NCBI GenBank assembly: GCA_944375725.1
Contig: CALWAZ010000016.1
Location: forward strand, 1 to 64,000
Source: an uncultured Merdimonas sp.
Lineage (GTDB): Bacteria; Bacillota; Clostridia; Lachnospirales; Lachnospiraceae
Direction of reading: 5' to 3'
DNA: 64,000 nucleotides
The notes below the pieces were generated by a model. That model saw only the letters and a program-made list of their open reading frames with translations, searched no databases and was not told the DNA's origin. Of the stretch, positions 25,618 through 32,612 are shown in pieces (position 1 is the stretch's first letter; every line of letters starts with the position of its first letter). A program made the position numbers and the translations under genes.

Positions 25618-26118
25618 ATGTTTCGGGAAATGAGAAGGAAAAAGCAGAAACTGCCCCAGGCAGACGCAGAGGCTGTGCTGAAAAAAGGAACGTCCGGCGT
25701 GCTTTCGCTGGCAGGAGATGACGGTTACCCCTATGGTGTACCCATCAGTTATATATACGAAAACGGAAAGCTGTATTTTCACTGCGCCAGAAGCGGCCAC
25801 AAGCTGGACGCTGTCAGAAGGAATTCCAAAGCTTCCTTCTGTGTCATCGATCAGGACCAGATAGTTTCTGAGGAATATACCACCTATTTCCGCAGCGTCA
25901 TTGTCTTTGGAAGAATCCGGATTCTGGAAAATGAAGCCGAAAAAAGGGCTGCCATTGAAAAGCTGGCTCTGAAATACGCTCCCGAAAGCAGCGCCGGTGA
26001 CCGGGATGAGGCCATCCGGCGGGAATGGAAGCCTCTGTGCATGCTGGAAATGACTGTGGAGCATATGACAGGAAAAGAAGCCATCGAGCTGGTCCGGGAA
26101 CGGCTTCCCCTGTGCTGA
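25618..26118 (+). CDS. Pyridoxamine 5'-phosphate oxidase family protein (FMN-binding)
   Basis: 166 residues, starting MFREMRRKKQKLPQADAEAVL, the standard opening of a Firmicute FMN-binding split-barrel group often found in gut anaerobes. The core GVLSLAGDDGYPYGVPISYIY and LYFHCARSGHKLDAVRRN are typical. The exact reaction is unknown; relatives include nitroimidazole reductase-like NimA proteins and heme or flavin oxidoreductases. ATG at 25618 has GGGAGG ten bases upstream; an ATG at 25609 is too close to it. It is the only convincing plus-strand gene in the window and has its own strong promoter and a shared downstream hairpin. Confidence 0.9.
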   Translation: MFREMRRKKQKLPQADAEAVLKKGTSGVLSLAGDDGYPYGVPISYIYENGKLYFHCARSGHKLDAVRRNSKASFCVIDQDQIVSEEYTTYFRSVIVFGRIRILENEAEKRAAIEKLALKYAPESSAGDRDEAIRREWKPLCMLEMTVEHMTGKEAIELVRERLPLC

Positions 26119-26125
26119 GCGAAAG

Positions 26126-26173
26126 AAGCAGGGGGCAGGCGTGACCCGCATAAGCCACGCCTGCCCCCTGCTT
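26126..26173. terminator. Bidirectional terminator hairpin between convergent genes
   Basis: Perfect 18-bp stem AAGCAGGGGGCAGGCGTG / CACGCCTGCCCCCTGCTT with a 12-base loop, midway between the plus-strand oxidase-like gene and the minus-strand FeoB-associated gene. T-runs are poor on both sides, but the stem is very stable. Confidence 0.75.
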
Positions 26174-26181
26174 GAAGCTGT

Positions 26182-26343
26182 CTATTTCCCGGCAGACCCT
26201 TTTTCATCTTTTCCGCTGCATCCGCTGCAGCCCGCGCAGCCAAGACCGCAGGAAGATTTTCCCTGCTTTTTCCCGCGGATGATAGAACGAATACCGAAAA
26301 ACACTGCCGCGGCCACAAGCAGTATGACTACCGCATCTGTCAT
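26182..26343 (-). CDS. FeoB-associated Cys-rich membrane protein
   Basis: 53 residues: one N-terminal membrane helix (MTDAVVILLVAAAVFFGIRSI), a basic stretch, then CGLGCAGCSGCSG. This is the FeoB-associated Cys-rich peptide family (commonly next to FeoB in Firmicutes); the Cys cluster is thought to handle ferrous iron at the membrane, though this is not proven. Start at 26343 with AAGGAGG upstream; the ribosome site lies within the last codons of the short Fur-like gene, so the two are coupled. A second copy is at 27230-27406. Confidence 0.85.
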   Translation of the reverse strand: MTDAVVILLVAAAVFFGIRSIIRGKKQGKSSCGLGCAGCSGCSGKDEKGSAGK

Positions 26344-26344
26344 G

Positions 26345-26593
26345 TCAGACCTCCTTTGTGTCTCCAATCCGATACATATTGCGCCGGTCAATGACACCTG
26401 CCTCTTCCAGAGTTTTGATCATCCGGTATACCGTGGCGATTCCCACTGTCGGATCCTTTTCGCGGACCTGATAATATATCTCCTTACAGCAGGAACAGTC
26501 ATGTTCCAGTATGGCGCTGATGATCAGTTTCCTCTGTCTCGTAATCCGGAATCCCTGTTCCTTCAACCGGCTGATAATCATTTCCTGACTCAT
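26345..26593 (-). CDS. Short Fur-like protein: DNA-binding domain only
   Basis: 82 residues. GFRITRQRKLIISAILEHDC and PTVGIATVYRMIKTLEEAGVI are the winged-helix and recognition-helix parts of Fur/PerR/Zur proteins. It ends MYRIGDTKEV, exactly where normal family members (about 135-150 residues) continue into the metal-binding dimerisation domain. The end appears natural: the last codons supply the ribosome site for the next gene. It keeps a CSCC cluster (33-36) that might bind metal. Its own promoter lies just upstream. It may act as a partner or competitor of a full Fur; unproven. Confidence 0.85.
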   Translation of the reverse strand: MSQEMIISRLKEQGFRITRQRKLIISAILEHDCSCCKEIYYQVREKDPTVGIATVYRMIKTLEEAGVIDRRNMYRIGDTKEV

Positions 26594-26614
26594 GCTCTGA
26601 TTTTCCTTTCTATC

Positions 26615-26642
26615 ATTATAACATGCCGTTTCACAATTTCAA
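26615..26642 (-). promoter_or_regulatory. Promoter of the short Fur-like gene
   Basis: Minus-strand -10 TATAAT (26615-26620) and -35 TTGAAA (26637-26642) with 16 bases between. Confidence 0.65.
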
Positions 26643-26695
26643 ACCCGGCAGGTATTTTTCCCGCGGAGGCTTCTGGCTTATGCGCCGCAGCTGCC

Positions 26696-27058
26696 TCAGG
26701 TAATACTTACGACTTCATAGCCCGCGCCCTTTACCGCGCGTCTCATATCGATCTCATCTACGGCCCGGTCATAAGAGACCTCCGCGGATCCGTCTTTCAG
26801 ACTGACCTCTGCAGACACTCCCTCAAGACTGTTCAGGGCCGCCGCCACACGATCGGCGCAGTTCTGACAGTGCATTCCCGAGATCTTAAGAGTCCGCCGT
26901 CCGATTACCGGGCCGTCCAGTGTCTTCCTGACCGGTGAACCGCCGGAACCGGAGCCTCCGCCGCAGCAGGGGCCCTCCCCTTTAAAATGCTTCAGCGCTC
27001 CTTTGGCCGCGAAAATCAGCAGTATCACAACGATAAGCAAAATTACCGCATCAACCAT
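26696..27058 (-). CDS. Membrane-anchored HMA (heavy-metal-associated) domain protein
   Basis: 120 residues: a membrane helix (MVDAVILLIVVILLIFAAKG), a Cys/Gly-rich linker (GPCCGGGSGSGG), and a C-terminal HMA ferredoxin-like domain with the metal site GMHCQNC (61-67). The N-terminal third resembles FeoB-associated peptides, so the gene looks like a fusion of that type with a copper-chaperone-like domain. It ends the feo run; the next gene has a separate promoter. Likely job: trapping or sorting a soft metal ion at the membrane; inference. Confidence 0.88.
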   Translation of the reverse strand: MVDAVILLIVVILLIFAAKGALKHFKGEGPCCGGGSGSGGSPVRKTLDGPVIGRRTLKISGMHCQNCADRVAAALNSLEGVSAEVSLKDGSAEVSYDRAVDEIDMRRAVKGAGYEVVSIT

Positions 27059-27077
27059 GACTATCCCTCTTTACTCT

Positions 27078-27215
27078 TTACTCTTCCTCTTTCATCTTTT
27101 TGCGCTCTCTGTGTTTCTTAACCCACAGATAAATCTGATAAATCGAAGCCCCCGCAAGATAAATCAGCAGGAACGCTCCCAGTCCGTAAAACATGGAACC
27201 TGTGGAATCTCCCAT
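27078..27215 (-). CDS. Small single-helix membrane protein in the feo operon
   Basis: 45 residues, MGDSTGSMFYGLGAFLLIYLAGASIYQIYLW then a very basic/acidic tail (KKHRERKKMKEEE). One membrane helix, no Cys. The AAAGGCGG ribosome site is in the 14-base gap after the FeoB-associated gene, and the HMA gene follows at 19 bases, so it is inside the operon. I do not recognise the family; it could be a small subunit that assists FeoB. A start upstream at 27266 would overlap the preceding gene. Confidence 0.65.
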   Translation of the reverse strand: MGDSTGSMFYGLGAFLLIYLAGASIYQIYLWVKKHRERKKMKEEE

Positions 27216-27229
27216 CTTTGATCCGCCTT

Positions 27230-27406
27230 TCATTTTCCGGAGGAGTCCGCCCGGCGCGCTCCGCATGAGGCGCAGCTTCCACAGGAGCCGCAGCCTGTAC
27301 AGCCGCCGCAGCCGACAGACTTTCCTTCTTTTTTATCCCTGTAAATTCTGTAAATCACAAATATACAGTAACCGATAATCAATGCCATGATAATCAAATC
27401 AGCCAT
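27230..27406 (-). CDS. FeoB-associated Cys-rich membrane protein, immediately after feoB
   Basis: 58 residues: membrane helix ADLIIMALIIGYCIFVIYRIYR, basic spacer, then repeated Cys-Gly motif CGGCTGCGSCGSCASCG with eight Cys. Same family as the product of 26182-26343 but longer in its Cys tract. ATG at 27406 behind GGAAGGTG, about 105 bases after feoB, with a hairpin in the gap. Probably helps FeoB-dependent ferrous iron uptake. Confidence 0.85.
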   Translation of the reverse strand: MADLIIMALIIGYCIFVIYRIYRDKKEGKSVGCGGCTGCGSCGSCASCGARRADSSGK

Positions 27407-27467
27407 TACGCAGACACCTTCCTTCTGATATTAAAAATCTGTCCCAGGCCTTTCTCCTGCAAATCCA

Positions 27468-27501
27468 TACAGCCGGATACCCTCTGAAGCATCCGGCTGT
27501 A
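27468..27501 (-). terminator. Hairpin between feoB and its Cys-rich helper
   Basis: Perfect 11-bp stem TACAGCCGGAT / ATCCGGCTGTA, 12-base loop. Only a weak T-rich stretch follows on the minus strand, so it may be a partial terminator that lowers expression of the downstream small genes, or an mRNA end stabiliser. Confidence 0.6.
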
Positions 27502-27511
27502 CATCATCCTG

Positions 27512-29695
27512 TTACACGGCCTGAACAGAACGCCTGGAATACGTTTTCTGATCCTTGTACGGGTCCGGACGGAACAGCAGGAACAGCAGAACCACTGCAA
27601 AGATAATTCCAACTGCTGTGCCGGCAGTAAAGGCACCGGTCATCGCGAACGTACCAAGCTGGTATACAGTAAGCGAAACCACATAAGCAAACACATTCTG
27701 GAACAGAATCGCAAACCAGAACCACTTTCTGGACTGCATCTGCTGCGCCATGGTCGCAATAGCCGCCAGACAGGGAGAATCAAGCAGATTAAACAGCAGG
27801 AAAGAGAAAGCTGCCATGGTGGTGGGGAACCAGGCTGCCACGCCGCCTGCCACATTCACCGCGTCTTCCACATCGCCGCTTACATTTGCCAGCACGCCCA
27901 TGGTGGACACTATCGCTTCCTTGGCTGTAAATCCGGACAGAGACGCAGCCACCGGCTGCCATTCGCCAAAGCCTAAGGGACGGAAAATCACCGCGATAGC
28001 GCCTCCGATAGCCGCCAGCAGGCTGTCCGCGCTGTCCTCTACCATTCCAAAACCGCCGTCCGCGAAACCAAAGCCGCTTAAGAACCACATCACCACACAC
28101 GCAAGGAACAAAATGGTTCCCGCCTTGACAATAAAGCCTTTCAGTCTCTCCCATACGTGCAGAAGAACCGTCTTCGCCTGGGGGATATGATACTGGGGAA
28201 GCTCCATGACAAAGGGAGCCGGCTTGCCGGAAAAGGGCTTCGTCTTCTTTAAAATAATCGCCGATACAAGCACTGCCACAATACCGATGAAGTACATCAA
28301 AGGCGCGATAAAGGAGCTTTCCGTGTAGCCTGCCACTTCGCCCGCGATCACGCCGCCCATCAGAGAGATGACCGGCAGCTTCGCGCCGCAGGGAATGAAG
28401 GTGGCCGTCATGATCGTCAGACGCCTGTCATTGTCCTGCTCAATGGTTCTGGAGGCCATAATTCCGGGAATTCCGCATCCGGAGGAAATCAGAAGCGGTA
28501 TGAAGCTCTTGCCTGACAGTCCGAAATGGCGGAACACACGATCCATGACAAAAGCAATGCGGACCATATAGCCGCAGTCTTCCAGAATAGACAGGAACAA
28601 AAACAGCACTGCCATCTGCGGCACGAAGCCCAGCACCGCGCCCAGGCCTCCGATAATACCGTCTACTACAAGTCCTGTGACCAGAGTGCCGGCACCGATA
28701 TTTCCAAGGAAGCCGCTGACCGCGTCCTGAATAGCTACCACAAACACATCATTGGTCCAGTCTGTCATCCAGGTTCCCACCGTGGTGACAGATACGTAAT
28801 AGACCAGCCACATGACGACAATAAAAATCGGGATACCCAGAATCCGGTTAGTGACAATCCGGTCAATCTTGTCGGAAGCCGTCAGCTTTTCTTTTCCTTT
28901 CTGAACCGTTGTCTTTACCAGCTGCTGTATGTATTTGTACCGCTCATCTGTCACGATGCTTTCCATATCGTCATCGTGGTCTTTTTCAATCTTTTTCCGG
29001 ATCTCTTCCACTGCTGACGCGGCAGAGGCCGAGAGCTTCAGATTTTCCGTTACCCTGCTGTCATTTTCCAAAAACTTGACCGCGTACCATCTTTTCTTAT
29101 CCTCCGTGATGGTATCCGGGAGCAGTTTCTTTACCTCTGAAACCGCTGTCTCCATTTCCCTGGAAAAAATCTCGCCCGGAAGCTTTGCTTCTTTCTTTTT
29201 CGCCACCTTTACGGCTTCATCGATAAGCTCTGTAAGGCCGGTCTGCTTCAGAGCGGAGGTCTCCACAATGGGGCAGCCCAGCAGCATGGACAGACGCTTC
29301 GTATCGATCTTCATTCCTCTTTTTTCAATCAAGTCCGCCATATTCAGCGCAATGACTACCGGTACGCCCGTCTCGATAAGCTGCGTGGTCAGATACAGGT
29401 TTCTTTCTATGTTGGTGGCATCCACCAGATCGATGATCACATCGGGGTGTTCATTGAGCACATAATCCCGGCTGACTACCTCCTCCAGCGTGTAAGGAGA
29501 AAGAGAATAGATGCCCGGAAGGTCTGTCACCGTAACCTCCTCTCCTTTTGCCTTTTTACTCTTTACTTTGCCTTCCTTCTTTTCCACTGTAACTCCCGGC
29601 CAGTTTCCAACATACTGATTGGCTCCGGTCAGGGCATTGAACATTGTCGTCTTTCCGCAGTTCGGATTTCCGGCAAGAGCAATCCTGATTGCCAT
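27512..29695 (-). CDS. feoB: Ferrous iron transporter FeoB
   Basis: 727 residues, full length. N-terminal G domain: G1 GNPNCGKTT (9-17), G2/G3 around WPGVTVEKKEG and DLPGIYSLSPYT (58-69), G4 NMAD (118-121). A helical GDI-like spacer follows, then the membrane region (from about 285) with the Gate motifs, including SSGCGIPGIMASRT and FIPCGAKLPV. It moves Fe2+ into the cell, with GTP hydrolysis by the soluble domain. Ribosome site GAGGAGG upstream; 13 bases after feoA. The operon promoter carries a probable metal-regulator site. Confidence 0.98.
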   Translation of the reverse strand: MAIRIALAGNPNCGKTTMFNALTGANQYVGNWPGVTVEKKEGKVKSKKAKGEEVTVTDLPGIYSLSPYTLEEVVSRDYVLNEHPDVIIDLVDATNIERNLYLTTQLIETGVPVVIALNMADLIEKRGMKIDTKRLSMLLGCPIVETSALKQTGLTELIDEAVKVAKKKEAKLPGEIFSREMETAVSEVKKLLPDTITEDKKRWYAVKFLENDSRVTENLKLSASAASAVEEIRKKIEKDHDDDMESIVTDERYKYIQQLVKTTVQKGKEKLTASDKIDRIVTNRILGIPIFIVVMWLVYYVSVTTVGTWMTDWTNDVFVVAIQDAVSGFLGNIGAGTLVTGLVVDGIIGGLGAVLGFVPQMAVLFLFLSILEDCGYMVRIAFVMDRVFRHFGLSGKSFIPLLISSGCGIPGIMASRTIEQDNDRRLTIMTATFIPCGAKLPVISLMGGVIAGEVAGYTESSFIAPLMYFIGIVAVLVSAIILKKTKPFSGKPAPFVMELPQYHIPQAKTVLLHVWERLKGFIVKAGTILFLACVVMWFLSGFGFADGGFGMVEDSADSLLAAIGGAIAVIFRPLGFGEWQPVAASLSGFTAKEAIVSTMGVLANVSGDVEDAVNVAGGVAAWFPTTMAAFSFLLFNLLDSPCLAAIATMAQQMQSRKWFWFAILFQNVFAYVVSLTVYQLGTFAMTGAFTAGTAVGIIFAVVLLFLLFRPDPYKDQKTYSRRSVQAV

Positions 29696-29708
29696 TTTTT
29701 CTACCTCC

Positions 29709-29927
29709 TCATTTTACCTGTACGCACTGCGCGTCGTTCTTTCTTACGGATAATTCATATCCGCGGACCGTAATCTCAACCGGATCACCCAGCGGCGCCA
29801 CTTTTCTGATATAGAGCTCACTGCCCTTTGTGATTCCCATATCCATGATACGGCGCTTATAGGCACTGTCTCCATCTATCTTTGTTACAACAACAGTACT
29901 GCCTACCTTTGCATCACCCAATGTCAT
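29709..29927 (-). CDS. feoA: FeoA, SH3-like ferrous transport accessory protein
   Basis: 72 residues: MTLGDAKVGSTVVVTKIDGDSAYKRR...MDMGITKG...VAPLGDPVEITVRGYELSVRK is the FeoA SH3-like domain. The start at 29927 is chosen from AAAGGAG upstream; a frame to 29969 lacks a ribosome site. It is thought to bind FeoB and support its activity. It lies 13 bases before feoB and is the second of two tandem FeoA-type genes. Confidence 0.93.
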   Translation of the reverse strand: MTLGDAKVGSTVVVTKIDGDSAYKRRIMDMGITKGSELYIRKVAPLGDPVEITVRGYELSVRKNDAQCVQVK

Positions 29928-30040
29928 AACGGCTTTCTCCTTTCCTTCTTGACCTTTTATGCGCGGCATGAAAAACGCCTGCAGGCCTTTACGGTTTTGC
30001 CGCGCATTCTATATAGAGCGTACACCTCTTGATACTGCTG

Positions 30041-30250
30041 TCATATCAGGATGTGCCGCGCCATATCAGCATTGATGGCAACCCGTGAATCCTTGATGTC
30101 CACAATCACATTCCCGTCGAACGCGGACAGTACGGTAATCTCTGCTCCTGCAACAAAGCCCAGATTTCCCAGAAATCTCCTGGTCTCCTCGCTTCCTCCG
30201 ATTCTGCGAATCGTACATTTTTCTCCGATAGAAGCCATTGTAAGCGGCAT
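30041..30250 (-). CDS. feoA: FeoA-like protein, first of the tandem pair
   Basis: 69 residues: MPLTMASIGEKCTIRRIGG...LGNLGFVAGAEITVLSAFDGNVIVDIKDSRVAINADMARHI. Same SH3-like fold as the next gene but clearly divergent (DGNVIVDIKDSRVA is the type paired with clostridial FeoB). ATG at 30250 behind AGAGG with a seven-T spacer. First gene after the main feo promoter; feoA-feoA-feoB order is common in Clostridia. Confidence 0.92.
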   Translation of the reverse strand: MPLTMASIGEKCTIRRIGGSEETRRFLGNLGFVAGAEITVLSAFDGNVIVDIKDSRVAINADMARHILI

Positions 30251-30338
30251 AAAAAAACCTCTTTTCTGAAGTATCGTCACTATTGTGGTTTTTATTGATA
30301 TTGATAACCTTTTTCATTTATCTCCTGCCACATGAGTA

Positions 30339-30367
30339 AGTATATTCTAACTTCAGTTAGTTGTCAA
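30339..30367 (-). promoter_or_regulatory. feo operon promoter with inverted-repeat operator
   Basis: Minus-strand -35 TTGACA (30362-30367), 17 bases, -10 TATACT (30339-30344). The spacer holds an inverted repeat, CTAAC-TTCA-GTTAG (30347-30360 on the plus strand), placed to block polymerase. The same half-site GTTAG/CTAAC recurs twice upstream of the DUF2325 gene, so a common metal-responsive repressor (DtxR- or Fur-type) is likely. Confidence 0.8.
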
Positions 30368-30409
30368 GAACTATTTTCCTTTTTTATGCTTCTCCTGTAT
30401 TCTCTTTTT

Positions 30410-30823
30410 TCAGCTCAGGAGAGCTTTCGCAAGCACGGCCAGATTTTCCTGATCCTCATCTCCCGGTTCATTATTGGCAATGACAGTTCCGGCCACGTCG
30501 GCTCCCGCTTCCTTCATGCGGGCTTCCCACTTACGCATCCACTCTCCATCGCCCCAGTCATAGGAACCGAAAAGTCCGATTTTCTTTCCGGAAGCAAATT
30601 TTTCTACCTCCTGTACAAAGGGCTCCATTTCTCCCTCATCCAGCTCTTCGTCTCCCATGGCAGAGCATCCAAGGGCAAATACCGTCTCATTCTCCAGTTC
30701 GGAAGGAGATACGGCAGAAACCTCTTTCACTTCTACGCTGCCGCCCAGCTTTTCGATTTCCCCGCCCAGCATCTGGGCCATTCTTTCTGTATTTCCTGTG
30801 CTGCTCCAATATACTACTTTCAT
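30410..30823 (-). CDS. Flavodoxin
   Basis: 137 residues. MKVVYWSSTGNTERMAQMLG is the FMN phosphate-binding loop (SSTGNT, 7-12), LGCSAMGDEELDEGEMEPF and LFGSYDWGDGEWMRKWEARM follow in the usual order of short-chain clostridial flavodoxins. A cytoplasmic one-electron carrier that often replaces ferredoxin when iron is short. ATG at 30823 behind AGGAGGAAAG. Its place between the iron-type operators and the feo genes fits induction under iron limitation. Confidence 0.95.
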   Translation of the reverse strand: MKVVYWSSTGNTERMAQMLGGEIEKLGGSVEVKEVSAVSPSELENETVFALGCSAMGDEELDEGEMEPFVQEVEKFASGKKIGLFGSYDWGDGEWMRKWEARMKEAGADVAGTVIANNEPGDEDQENLAVLAKALLS

Positions 30824-30915
30824 TTCTTTCCTCCTGCATTCTTTTTTCATGTTTTAATATGTCTTTTCTTTATAAAAAGCCTTGAGGCTTTCCAGCGTAA
30901 ATCATATAAATCATA

Positions 30916-31482
30916 TCATCCGGCCGCTTCCGCGGCGCTCTCCTTCAGGCTGAATCCTGCTGCTACCAGAGCAGTCAGGGTCTGGCGGAGGCTGTCATAG
31001 AGCCGGAATATTTCCCGCGCCCTTTCTACATTTCCATACACTTTCCAGTATCCGCATTCCAGGGCGTCCTTTCCCTGATGCAGAATAAAACCTTCGATAT
31101 CTTCCAATGGATATTCCAGAAAAAGCCCGATTTCGTGCGGAAATTCTCCGCCTTTTTTCTGATATTTTTCGTAACGCTGCGCCAAAAGAAGAAGCTGTTC
31201 CGGAAGCTTTCTGTCTCCATATCCGCAGGCCTGCAGAAATCTCCGGTGCTCTTCCCGATTCAGATAGCTTTCCAGCCGCTCTCTGTCGTAAAAAAGGAGA
31301 TGGCAGTATTTTCTGCAGCTGCAGAGCTTTGTCCAGGAGATCCCACTGCCATCCAGCACCTCGGGCAGATACGCCGCAAGCTCCTGTCCGGCCGCCACCA
31401 GGTTTGCCGTCTTCTTTCTGCACAGAACAGGGGCGCAGTGATTCGCAAGCAGTCTTTCCAGCTTTTCCCGCGCGCCGTCCAT
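30916..31482 (-). CDS. DUF3793 family protein
   Basis: 188 residues. CSCRKYCHLLFYDRERLESYL, FPHEIGLFLEYPLEDIEGFI and GYWKVYGNVERAREIFRLYD are the conserved lines of this family. Function is unknown; in Clostridia it is repeatedly found beside a flavodoxin and feo genes, consistent with a role in iron-starvation physiology. Start at 31482 overlaps the previous stop by one base (TGATG), so translation is coupled; the longer frame to 31581 lies inside the DUF2325 gene. Confidence 0.85.
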   Translation of the reverse strand: MDGAREKLERLLANHCAPVLCRKKTANLVAAGQELAAYLPEVLDGSGISWTKLCSCRKYCHLLFYDRERLESYLNREEHRRFLQACGYGDRKLPEQLLLLAQRYEKYQKKGGEFPHEIGLFLEYPLEDIEGFILHQGKDALECGYWKVYGNVERAREIFRLYDSLRQTLTALVAAGFSLKESAAEAAG

Positions 31483-31760
31483 CAGCAGTAGCTCCCCAGG
31501 ATCTCTTCCAGAGCCGCCTGGCTGCTGGTATGGCAACGGACAACTTCGATATTGTTTTTTCTGGCCTCGTCCAGAGCGCACTTTACCATCTTATGGGATA
31601 CCGTATTCGTAAACAGCACAAACAGATCCGGCTTTCCTATCTGTTTCTTCAAGTCTCCCGTCATCTGGGTAAAGACCTTTGCCTTACATTTGTAAGCCTT
31701 GCAGATGTCATGGTACTGGCGGACCATTCGGTCATGTCCTCCGATAATCACAATACTCAT
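31482..31760 (-). CDS. DUF2325 family protein
   Basis: 92 residues. MSIVIIGGHDRMVRQYHDIC, then FTQMTGDLKKQIGKPDLFVLFTNTVSHKMV is the DUF2325 signature, a small Rossmann-like domain. No known activity. First gene of the DUF2325-DUF3793-flavodoxin run, downstream of a promoter with two GTTAG-type inverted repeats. Start at 31760 chosen from GAGAGGAAAG upstream; the frame extends to 31817 without a ribosome site. Confidence 0.85.
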   Translation of the reverse strand: MSIVIIGGHDRMVRQYHDICKAYKCKAKVFTQMTGDLKKQIGKPDLFVLFTNTVSHKMVKCALDEARKNNIEVVRCHTSSQAALEEILGSYC

Positions 31761-31848
31761 ACGCGTCTTTCCTCTCTTTTTTAGAAAAATCAAATGATTC
31801 CGCACAGGCCGAATCACTGGCCGGTGGTGCCGTAAGAAGATACTTTAA

Positions 31849-31864
31849 GTTAGTTTTTACTAAC
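31849..31864. promoter_or_regulatory. Inverted-repeat operator, proximal, upstream of DUF2325
   Basis: GTTAGT-TTTT-ACTAAC, perfect 6-bp arms. The same half-site appears at 31908-31927 and in the feo promoter. Proposed binding site of a metal-dependent repressor. Confidence 0.65.
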
Positions 31865-31907
31865 CTGTCTGTTTTGAAAAAGAATCCGCCGCAGGATTCC
31901 TTCCTTT

Positions 31908-31927
31908 AAGTTAGCTTCGTCTAACTT
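31908..31927. promoter_or_regulatory. Inverted-repeat operator, distal, upstream of DUF2325
   Basis: AAGTTAG-CTTCGT-CTAACTT, perfect 7-bp arms, just downstream of the predicted start of transcription. A small hairpin (GAATCC/GGATTC, 31882-31899) lies between this and the proximal site. Confidence 0.7.
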
Positions 31928-31937
31928 TCATGGTGTT

Positions 31938-31966
31938 ATCTTACCACAGAAATCCCCTGTATTCAA
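31938..31966 (-). promoter_or_regulatory. Promoter of the DUF2325-DUF3793-flavodoxin operon
   Basis: Minus-strand -35 TTGAAT (31961-31966), 17 bases, -10 TAAGAT (31938-31943). Confidence 0.6.
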
Positions 31967-32023
31967 GCCGTCTTATTGAGAATTCGTATCAATAGCATCT
32001 CCGAAAGTTTCTTCTTTTATGCG

Positions 32024-32065
32024 CAGAAAGACACGGCCCGCTGCTTTTACGGACCGTGCCCTTCT
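32024..32065 (-). terminator. Hairpin after the PAP2-like gene
   Basis: CAGAA and CACGG on one arm pair with CCGTG and TTCTG on the other, with a three-base internal mismatch. The minus strand has only a short T-run at its base, so it is a probable but weak terminator. Confidence 0.5.
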
Positions 32066-32143
32066 GTCTTTTTTCTTTATCTTTTCTATCTGCCGTTTCT
32101 CTTTTTCACATACCGGCCTGCGGGACCCTCCTCCTCCGTCTGT

Positions 32144-32593
32144 TCAGACCAGAAGCAGGCCGATGAGGATGCCCAGAAGCGCTCCCATCAACACCTGCAG
32201 AGGCGTATGTCCCACAAATTCCTTCAGCTTCTCCTCCGCCAGCGTCTTTCCGTTCATGGTCTTGAAGGTTTCCACAATCTCATTGATCAGCTTGGCCTGT
32301 TTTCCTGTCTCCAGGCGCACGCCCATGGCGTCATGCATCACAATGATGGCCAATATCACCGTCACCGCAAACTCAAAGGAGCCAAGCCCGTAGATCTGGC
32401 CTGCGGCCGCGGCCATGGCGCATACCGTGGAGGAATGAGAGCTGGGCATTCCGCCGGAGCCGGTCAGGCGCTCCGGATCAAATTTTCCCGTCACCAGTAC
32501 ATGGATAATGGTTTTCAGCAGCTGGGCCACGAACCAGCCCGCCACCGCGCAGACCAGTATCCGGTTTCCAAGCAGCTGTTCCAGCACATTCAT
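32144..32593 (-). CDS. Divergent PAP2 family membrane protein (YuiD-like)
   Basis: 149 residues, three or four membrane helices. GSGGMPSSHSSTVCAMAAA and IIVMHDAMGVRLETGKQAK are the conserved phosphatase-like motifs of the DUF212/YuiD group, which is distantly related to acid phosphatases and vanadium haloperoxidases; HTPLQVLMGALLGILIG closes the protein. Lipid-phosphate phosphatase activity is plausible but not shown. ATG at 32593 is 19 bases after the dehydrogenase gene, so it may be read with that operon; ribosome site weak. Confidence 0.87.
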   Translation of the reverse strand: MNVLEQLLGNRILVCAVAGWFVAQLLKTIIHVLVTGKFDPERLTGSGGMPSSHSSTVCAMAAAAGQIYGLGSFEFAVTVILAIIVMHDAMGVRLETGKQAKLINEIVETFKTMNGKTLAEEKLKEFVGHTPLQVLMGALLGILIGLLLV

Positions 32594-32612
32594 ATCCGTC
32601 TTCCGCCTGCGC

